Both the position numbers and the translations under genes were made by a program. Of a DNA stretch of 15,663 nucleotides, positions 8,841-15,663 are shown piece by piece. The notes beneath the pieces are model-generated. The model saw nothing but the letters and a program-made list of their open reading frames with translations. It had not been told where the DNA came from and did no database searches. Location of the stretch: contig KQ481950.1 of assembly GCA_001430745.1 (NCBI GenBank), positions 455,689 to 471,351 on the forward strand. Direction: 5' to 3'. The DNA is from Auxenochlorella pyrenoidosa. Lineage: Eukaryota > Chlorophyta > Trebouxiophyceae > Chlorellales > Chlorellaceae. Every line of letters begins with the position of its first letter. The stretch's first letter is position 1.

Positions 8841-11800
8841 TCAAAGCTCCTCCCGGTGCTGCGGCTGCTGCCGCCCCCTTGCAGCCTCCGCCAGAAAGTC
8901 GAGCGCAAACTGCACGTGCAGCGCCGCGCCCAGCGGCAGCGCCGCCTCGTCCAGCCGGAACCGCGAGGTGTGCAGGCCGTGCACCGAGCCGGCGCTCGCG
9001 TTGCGGATGCCCAGCATCGCAAAGGCGGCGGGCACGCGCTCAGCCATGAAGGCATAGTCTGCATGGCAGAAACCAGAGGGGATGAGGGCCAGGGCCGGTC
9101 CTGGTGACAGGGTGACTGATTAGGGTTGTACCGGAGCGGCTGGAGCGCGCGGCGCCGCCGGCGGCAGCACAGCACATGCTGGGGGCGCGGCAGGGGCGCT
9201 CCAGGGCCCGAGCAGGGCGCCCTGAAGGAGGGCCCGCAAGCGCCGGCGCGGGCCGCCTCACCCTCTGCATACATGAAGGGCCGCTCCAGCTCTTGGACCC
9301 CCTGCTCGCCCACCACCTTGGCGGCAGAGGCGAGCGCCAGGCGGGTGATGCTGGCGTCGGTGACAAGCGGCGGGTACGGCACCTGGGGACACGGGCAGCA
9401 GGGCGCAGGTGGCCCAGTTTGGGTGGCATGAGTGTGGCTGGATAGGAAAACAGCCAGTGGAAATCCTCGGTTCTCCAGCAGTCGGATGCCTTGCGCAGCC
9501 TCTCAACTGTCCCACAACAAGCAGCACCAATGCCTGCTGCCCTGCGTGCCCAGCACCGCCTTGGTGGCTGACATTCCAAGCACACACGCGCAACAACGGC
9601 ATGCTGCATTGCTGCAGCACACGAAGAGCCACTGCCTTGCCACCTGTGTGTGGCTGAAGGACCGCGCACCACCCTCCCAGCATGCTGTTTAATTGTTAAA
9701 CCTGTCCCCACCTGCGACCACTGCACGCTCGCGTTGCAGCGGTACATGGCAGCGGTGGAGGCAAACACGTCGGTCACGCGCTGCCGCAGCTGGTCAAAGG
9801 CGGGTCGCGAGAGGCTGCGGATGGTGCCGGATATCTCGACAGCGTCAGGCAGGATGTTGGCAGCGCCGGGGCCTGCAGCAGCGGGCGTGGCGCAGCGGCC
9901 TCAAGGGCAGCCCTCGGCGGGGGCGGGCCGTGCAGGGCGCTGGCTGCAGCATCGTTCACGGCAGGCGTGGCAAGGAGCGATTGAGCTGCTCCGTGCTCGG
10001 GTCCGTACGCTGTAGGCGTGCAGGCGCGCTGGGCTCGAGCAGCGGCTGCGCACCTGTGTTGAACCGCGAGACCGTGACCACTCCGCCCTCTGTTGGGTCA
10101 GTCTCGCGTGACAGCAGCGGCTGCAGCGCCACAACTGCCATCTGCAGTGCAGGCCCAGCGTGTCACCACAGCAGGCGCTACGGTGGTCGCTGAGGCGTGC
10201 AGGCAGGTAAGCTGGCGGCACCAACGCAGATCTTTGCAAGACCGGGCGCAGCCACCGGCAGTCAAGCGGCCAGGTTTGCCCACGTGTACGCTCTCCCCGC
10301 CAGGCGCGGAGCCATCGGCCTGGCGCACTGGCCAGGCTGGAAGGGTGCACTCCAAGCCAGGCAGGCGCCTCACCGACGCAGCCACCACAGCGTCGCGCGT
10401 CTTGTGCGGCATGCCCGCGTGGCCGCCCTGCCCGGTGATGGTGACTTGGAAGCGGTCGGAGGCTGCAAAGGTGGGGCCGGCCTGCAGGGCCCAGGGCCAG
10501 GGGAGTGCATGGAGGGGCACAGAGGGACTGGGTGCGTGGGGGGGTGGGGAGGCAGGCCGAGCGGCATGGCATCCAGAGCCAAAAGCTTGCCGAGCAGTGA
10601 CGCATCGCTGCAGGGCAGGCTCACGGCCATGCTGGCCAGCACCCGGGCGGGTGCCCCCGCCGCGCGTGCCGCGCAGGGGCTCGCCGGGCGGCCAGGCCGG
10701 CGTCCCCCTTCGATGCCCCGCCGCCGGGCCAGGCAGGCCTCCGTGCCCCCACGCACCAGCAGCCATGCAAGCGCACATGCGCATCCCTGCCTGCCCCCAT
10801 GCCCAGGCGCCTGCGCCTCACCCGGGCCCCCACCACGCCCGTGGGCGCCGACGGGTCGACATGCATGCCAAACACGGCGGCGACGCCATCCAGCGCGCCC
10901 CCTGCAATCATCGCGGCGGCGCCGCCCTGGCCCTCCTCCTGCAGCGGTCGGGCGCCGCGAGGCTCCAGTCAGGCTGGTGCCTGGCTGTGATTGCACCTAG
11001 CTGCCGCAAGCCTCGGCTAGACGAAGTAGCCCAAAAGGTCGCCCAGAAGCCCGGCAGCTGCAAGACCGGGAGGGTCGTCCACCCCGCCGCATGCCCGGCG
11101 CGCGGCCCAGCCGCACCGCCCGAGTCACCGCCCGAGCTCACCGCCGGCTGGAAGAGCAGGCGCACGGTGCCCTGCAGCTGCGGCTCCATGCCCTTGAGCG
11201 CCTTGGCGGCTGCGAGGAGGGGAGCCACGGGGGCAGCGGCGCAGCTTCGGGCGGGCCCGCAAGGGTGCTGGATGCCGCCGCAGCTGAGCTGGGGATGCAG
11301 CCGCGCACCCTGACGGCAAAATTATACGCCAGCCAGGTGTTGAAGAGCAACCCTGCCGTGCAGAGGGCAGGCTGCAAGGAGAGGGGCAGTGCTGTCGCCA
11401 GGGCGGCGCAGGGCAGCGCAGGCCTGAGGCCTGCTGACGCGCCTGGAAGCAGCGCCCACCTGCCAGCAGCATGCTGGTGTGGCCGTCGTGCCCGCAGGCG
11501 TGCATGACGTTTGGCCTCCTCGAGGCAAAGGCCAGCCCGCTCTCCTCCTGCGCGGAGGAGGCTGGCCTGACTTAAAACCACCAGCAAACCAGCCAGGAGG
11601 CGTGGGGCGCATCTAAGGGAGGCACAGGCGCATGCGCCGCGGCTTCCTGCCGGCTCGCGCTCGGGCTGTCTTGCCATGTCTTGCCATGGCACATGCCCCG
11701 CTCGGCTGGGTGCTTGAGCAGATTGTGCGCAGATGCATGCGCCGACCAGGGCCCTCGATTGCCGTTGCTGGGCCCCAACACATCCATCCAGCCCCGTCCC

Positions 11801-12560
11801 ACTTGGTCGCCGCTGCCGACCCCCAACAAACACATCCACCCAGCCCCTTCTCACCTGGATCGGCAGGGCATCCATGTCTGCCCGCAGCGCCACCACCGGC
11901 TCGCCGCTCCCCAGCTCGCCGACCACGCCGGTCTTGGCCACCGTGCGGTGGGGGATGCCCAGCTCGTCCAGCGTGGCCCTGCGGGGGGCAGGCACGTGCG
12001 GCAGTCCGCTCGGCACGGTGCCGCTGCGCCGGGAGGCATAGGCATGTGCCACGTGCCGTGCACCCCCAGGCAGGGCGGGGCCAGCACCCTAGGAGTGGGC
12101 CCTGGACAGCCCGCCGCTCTAGTAGTAGCATGTGGTGAGAGTGAGAGGCGCCCCTCACCCAGCAGCGGACCAAGGCAGCGGGGGCTCTGTACTGCATGCG
12201 CCACACAGGCAGAGGCACGTGGTAAGCGTGACAGTAATCCCTACCTGACAAGACGGCTGGTCTCAACCTCCTCAAATGACAGCTCCGGGTTGGCATGCAG
12301 CTGTCTGCGGGGAGGCTGGACATGCACAGCAGGTCGGCATGGCGCGGCGCTTGCACCTGCCAGAGCGCAGTTCGGTGCGGCACCAGAACACGGCGAGGAG
12401 CGCCGCCGCTGGCGCTAGGGCTCGATTGTCCTTTAGGCAGCCCTCGCGCTTGCCTGCGTGTGGTGGTGAGCCAAACGGTATCGATGGGGGACGCTGCACT
12501 GCCCAGGGCAATAAGCAGCAACAGTGACCAGGTGCGGCCCCTTGCGCAGTCCGGCCTCAT
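8841..12560 (-). CDS. M20D amidohydrolase, IAA-amino-acid hydrolase (ILR1/IAR3)-like
   Basis: Eleven minus-strand exons join in phase throughout: 12560-12454, 12304-12245, 11978-11855, 11547-11460, 11209-11142, 10938-10822, 10481-10374, 10141-10054, 9872-9712, 9382-9262 and 9058-8841. They give 419 residues, close to the 430-440 usual for plant members. Residues 1-24 form a signal peptide ([13 protein letters not shown]). Family blocks in order: [15 protein letters not shown] (34-48), [12 protein letters not shown] (86-97), MHACGHDGH (112-120), LLFQPAEEG (144-152), FGMHV (172-176), [10 protein letters not shown] (205-214), AEDYAF (346-351) and GLHTSRF (375-381). Expected metal ligands are all present: Cys115, His117, Glu151, His175 and His377, with Glu150 as catalytic base. 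The enzyme class hydrolyses amide bonds of N-acyl amino acids; in plants it frees auxin from storage conjugates in the ER. The true substrate in an alga cannot be read from sequence; hippurate-like or other N-acyl amino acids are alternatives. The protein ends HREEL, whose last four residues fit the broad ER-retrieval pattern. Intron 1 needs a GC donor (GCAAGC) to keep RRQLH. Confidence 0.93.
11778..11858. repeat. Duplicated donor region of amidohydrolase intron 3
   Basis: A 29-bp unit at 11830-11858, which spans the exon 3 donor, recurs at 11778-11806 with 4 mismatches, 52 bp deeper into the intron. The upstream copy reads CCAA/GTGGGA where the used site reads CCAG/GTGAGA. It therefore looks like a decayed duplicate splice donor within the intron. 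Confidence 0.65.
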
Positions 12561-12820
12561 GGCTTGCAGGGAAGCTCAATGCGCCGTAGGATCAACTTCA
12601 GACGGTTTGGACTGTCTGAAGTGGCGCCTGGTCGCCACTGTCCGGTCATGCTGCACCTGCTGCCTGCCAAGAGGCAAAGGCCTCCCTAAACGACCCACTG
12701 TACCGACTGCAGTCTGCCCTCCTGTCTCGTATCCTCCACACATGCTGTCGAGCGCCCAACTCGCCCCCTGAACCCCCGAATAGTCGGGCAAGCACTCTCC
12801 AAGTCCGGGCTCCGGCACCC
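12561..12820. promoter_or_regulatory. Divergent intergenic region shared by amidohydrolase and SBP genes
   Basis: The two start codons are 260 bp apart, head to head, so both promoters and leaders must lie here or overlap the genes. It contains a perfect inverted repeat ACTTCAGAC (12595-12603) and GTCTGAAGT (12614-12622) with a 10-nt spacer, and a GTAC at 12700-12703, the core recognised by SBP domains. A 9-codon upstream frame (12742-12771) precedes the SBP start. No TATA box is obvious. Confidence 0.6.
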
Positions 12821-15663
12821 ATGGAGGCTCTAGTGGCGGCAGCAGTGCCTGCTATACCTGAGGAGCAGCTAGACACCGCCGCCAGCGGAGGGGAGGCGCA
12901 GAATGGCGTTGGGCAGAACGGCGCTCCCCCGCTGAACGGATATGCAGACCCCATGAAGCCTGGGGACGAACAGATGTCGGAGGCAGCACCCAGCGACCCT
13001 AAGAGCAGCGCAGATGGGCCCCAGGCTATACTCGAGCTGCCACAGGGCCTTCCAGGCCTGCTGGGGGACCAAGTGGGGCCCAAATACAAGTGAGACGGGA
13101 TGCTAGGACGGGAAGGGCCGCTCTGGGCGAATTCGGAGCCGCAGGCTGCGAGGGGCCAGCCCTGGCATCACCCTCACCCCCCTGCTCCCCTCCTTTGCCC
13201 TGGCCGCAGGCGTGGCAGAGGCCGCTCGTTCTTCAAAGGCGAGTGCTAAACCCGAGTGGGGGGCAGGCAGCAGGGCCTGCCCACAGGGAAAACCTGTACT
13301 GGGCTGCCCGGGCGTCGCGGCGCTGGTCGCCGCTCGCTGTGCGGTCCCGCCTCGTCCACTCAGCCTGCACTCTGCCGCCCTGCCCGCCTGCCCTCTGCAG
13401 AGCAGCCCAAGAAGGGTGCCGTGTGCCAGGTCCCTGGCTGCGACCGCTCGCTGCACAAGCTGCGCGACTACTACAAGGCGAGTTGTGCTGCCCGGGCTCG
13501 CTGCCAGCTGGCGTGCGGCACAACCCTCGGCAACAAAATGCCGTGTTGCGCTTTGGGTATGGCAGCCTGGTGGCGCCCTGTCCCTCTGCCACGCGGCTGG
13601 CAGATCTCCCTGTCGCAATTTATGAACACCTGCAGCGTGGGTGCTGGCCTGGAGGCGGCTGTCCCGGAGTCGGGACCCGCCTCGCTGCTGCCCTTAACCG
13701 CCCCTGCCGCCCGCCTGCCGCACCCACCCCCTGCAGCGCTACAAGATCTGCCCCTACCACCTGGAGCTGCCCTGCCTGGTGGTAGAGGGCCAGACCATCC
13801 GCTTCTGCCAGCAGTGCGGCCGCTTCCAGCTGCTGACCGACTTTGAAGGGGACCGCCGCTCGTGCCGGCGCAAGCTGGACAAGCACAACGAGCGGCGGCG
13901 CAAGGCCGAGGCGGAGCAGAAGGCGCGCATGATGGACAGCGGCAGCGACAGCCCGGGCTCCACCCGCGGCGCCAAGGCGCAGCGCCTCTCGCCCTACCGC
14001 GCCGGCATGGGCGGCGGTGGCTACCTGGGCGCCCCCGCCGCCGGCGGCGACCTCGGCGCGCGCCTGCAGGCGCTGGCAAACGACCCCATGCTGCGGGTGG
14101 GTGGCGGGTGGCCGGCGTGGGGAGGGCAGGGCGGGTGGCAGCTGGTGGGCGGCATGTTGGTGCACGGCGCTGGAGCTTGGGGCCAGGCGTGACGAAGGAG
14201 ACGAAGCCAACCCAGCCACGCCGGGCCTCGGAGGCCCCGGGAGGAACCGCATGCCCTGCCGGGAGGAGATCCGGGCCTGCAGCAAGGGTGTCAAAACAAC
14301 AAAACAACATGTTTATCAAATCTCATGGTCGAAGCACTTGGAGACTGCCGGGTGGGGCGTCTGGTGTGTGCACGAAGGCGCAGCGCATTGGCCAGCGGGC
14401 CTTCCATGTACACTTCACCTCTACTCCCGAGGGAATGCCTGGGCTTGAGTTACTCTTGGTCCGCAGCCCAACCCCGGGCAAAGCTCGATGGCGCTTTTAC
14501 ACAGCAGGCAGGGCGTGGCATGCTCTTCGACGTTCCGCAAGGACAGGCCTGTGTGGTGACACCCCGCGGGGGTGCCGCAGTCGCATGCGCTCACTGCTGC
14601 CGCTTCCTGTGCACCCCCAGCAGGAGGGCGTCTCGCCTGGGCTGCTGCAGTCGCTGGCTGACCCGGGTCTCGCGGGTATGGACTGGCTGGCAGCCGGCTC
14701 GCTCACCAACCTGGCAATGGGGGCGGGGCCCAACGGCGCCCTGCCGCCCATGCCGCCTCCTATGCCGCCGCCCATGCCGCCGCCAGTGCCGCCACCCATG
14801 CCGCAGCCGGGTGAGGCAGGCAGGGGCTTGAACATGTTGGATTACTGGGTCTGGATGCAGTGGAGAGCGAGCAAGGCAGCCGGGATGATGCGCTGCGCCC
14901 TGGCCTCCTTGCGGCGAGTCTGAGCGCCCGCCCGCTGGCGCCGCGCCCCCCGTGCCCCACCGCAGTGCTCCCCCCTGAACTGATGGCCCTGCTGCCTGCA
15001 GACGTGCAGCAGCAGGTGATGCAGCAGGGATCGGGCGTGCTCAACGCCGCTCTGCTGGAGCAGCTTCAGCATCTGGGGCAGGCCATGGCGCCGCCGCCGC
15101 CGCCGCAACCAGCGCCCCCCCAGCGCTCGTTTGGCGGCATTGGCGCGCTGGCCAGCCTCTTTGGTGCGGCGGCATCGGCGGCTCCGCCGCCGCCGCCGCC
15201 CGCACCGTACAGCACTGCGCTGTCGCCAGGCGCTGCCGCGCTGCTGGGCCCCTCGCTTCAGCAGCAGATGCAGCAGGAGCAGCATCGGCCCGTCGCACCC
15301 GCCGCCCTGGATGCAGCCAGCGTGTTCCTTCAGCATGCCCAGCAGCAGCAGCAGCATGCCCCGAAGGCGGCGCCGGTGCCACTTGTGCGCTCCGAGCCCA
15401 CCTCAGTGCAGCCTGCGCCGCCGGCCAGCCCCCAGCCGGCAGCTGGCACCAACGACAAGGCCGCCCTTCTGCTGGCGCTGGCCCGCGGCATGCACATGTC
15501 CCCGGAGGAGCTGGCAACGGCGCTGGCAGAGGGCGGCGTGAGCAGCGGGCTGGGCGCGCAGATCGCCGCTGCCGTCGGCGCCGTCAACGCGGCTGCCCAG
15601 CCCGCGCCGGTGACCCGCCCCCAGGCGCAGCTGCCCCAGGCTCCGCTCGCGGTGCCCCCCTCT
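12821..15663 (+). CDS. SBP-box transcription factor (runs off the window end)
   Basis: Six + strand exons join in phase: 12821-13089, 13210-13238, 13401-13477, 13737-14096, 14621-14810 and 14966 to the window end, 541 residues with no stop. The SBP DNA-binding domain spans about 103-180. Zinc site 1 is Cys108, Cys113, Cys130 and His133 with canonical spacing. Zinc site 2 has Cys149, Cys152 and Cys168, but position 156, normally His, is Gln (GRFQLL). The basic end (RRSCRRKLDKHNERRRK) overlaps the family's nuclear localisation signal. SBP proteins bind GTAC cores; algal members include the Chlamydomonas copper-response regulator CRR1, but nothing seen here shows a copper role, and no ankyrin repeats are visible in this part. 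Before the domain lie an acidic 1-89 region and a short basic exon (RGRGRSFFK). After it come a Pro-Met repeat, Gln-rich and Pro-rich stretches and amphipathic Leu/Ala segments, as in activation regions. Introns 2 and 3 require GC donors (GCGAGT). The last exon could also splice before the edge, since GTGAGC occurs at 15538. Confidence 0.93.
14742..14806 (+). repeat. Proline-methionine tandem repeat in the SBP protein
   Basis: An imperfect 12-bp repeat (CCGCCCATGCCG-like) codes for about five PPMP units, one of them varied to PPVP, at about residues 342-363. It lies directly before a GT donor, in a region likely to be disordered. Confidence 0.75.

Noticed and set aside
10093..11313. 406-residue + strand open frame
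   Set aside because: It runs antisense across five amidohydrolase exons and their introns; the minus strand holds the conserved M20D blocks.

Overview
The window looks like nuclear DNA of a GC-rich green alga, most likely a Chlorella-like trebouxiophyte; this is inferred from gene structure and families, not from a search. The genes are split by many introns of roughly 70-520 nt, codons favour G or C at the third position, TGTAA-type polyadenylation candidates occur, and an SBP-box factor (a family restricted to green plants and algae) is present. I could join exons of five genes with compatible reading phases at every junction.

Layout: (1) 1-1322 holds no gene I can support; it has a pyrimidine-rich tract at about 120-535 and a cluster of nested palindromes at 559-696. 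(2) 1323-2039 (+), three exons, encodes an 82-residue secreted cysteine-rich peptide with ten cysteines. (3) 2040-2931 is intergenic and rich in short perfect palindromes. (4) 2932-4743 (-) encodes a multi-pass membrane protein of unknown function; its last junction is uncertain. (5) 4744-5863 holds its TATA-bearing promoter and possibly a small spliced transcript on the other strand. (6) 5864-8181 (-), four exons, encodes a 570-residue F-box/leucine-rich-repeat protein. (7) 8182-8840 is intergenic. (8) 8841-12560 (-), eleven exons, encodes a complete 419-residue M20D amidohydrolase of the plant IAA-amino-acid hydrolase (ILR1/IAR3-like) type, with a signal peptide and an ER-retrieval-like REEL end. 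(9) 12561-12820 is a 260-bp divergent intergenic region. (10) 12821 to the window end (+) is an SBP-domain transcription factor, 541 residues visible and open at the edge.

The points most worth following are these. The SBP domain has perfect family spacing but carries Gln where the second zinc site normally has His. The SBP gene and the amidohydrolase gene are head to head, and the shared region contains a GTAC core, the known SBP recognition core. Three introns need a GC donor to keep conserved protein blocks intact, two of them consecutive in the SBP gene. A small ten-cysteine secreted peptide gene is flanked by palindrome-rich DNA. No canonical operon, CRISPR array, transposase or RNA gene was seen.
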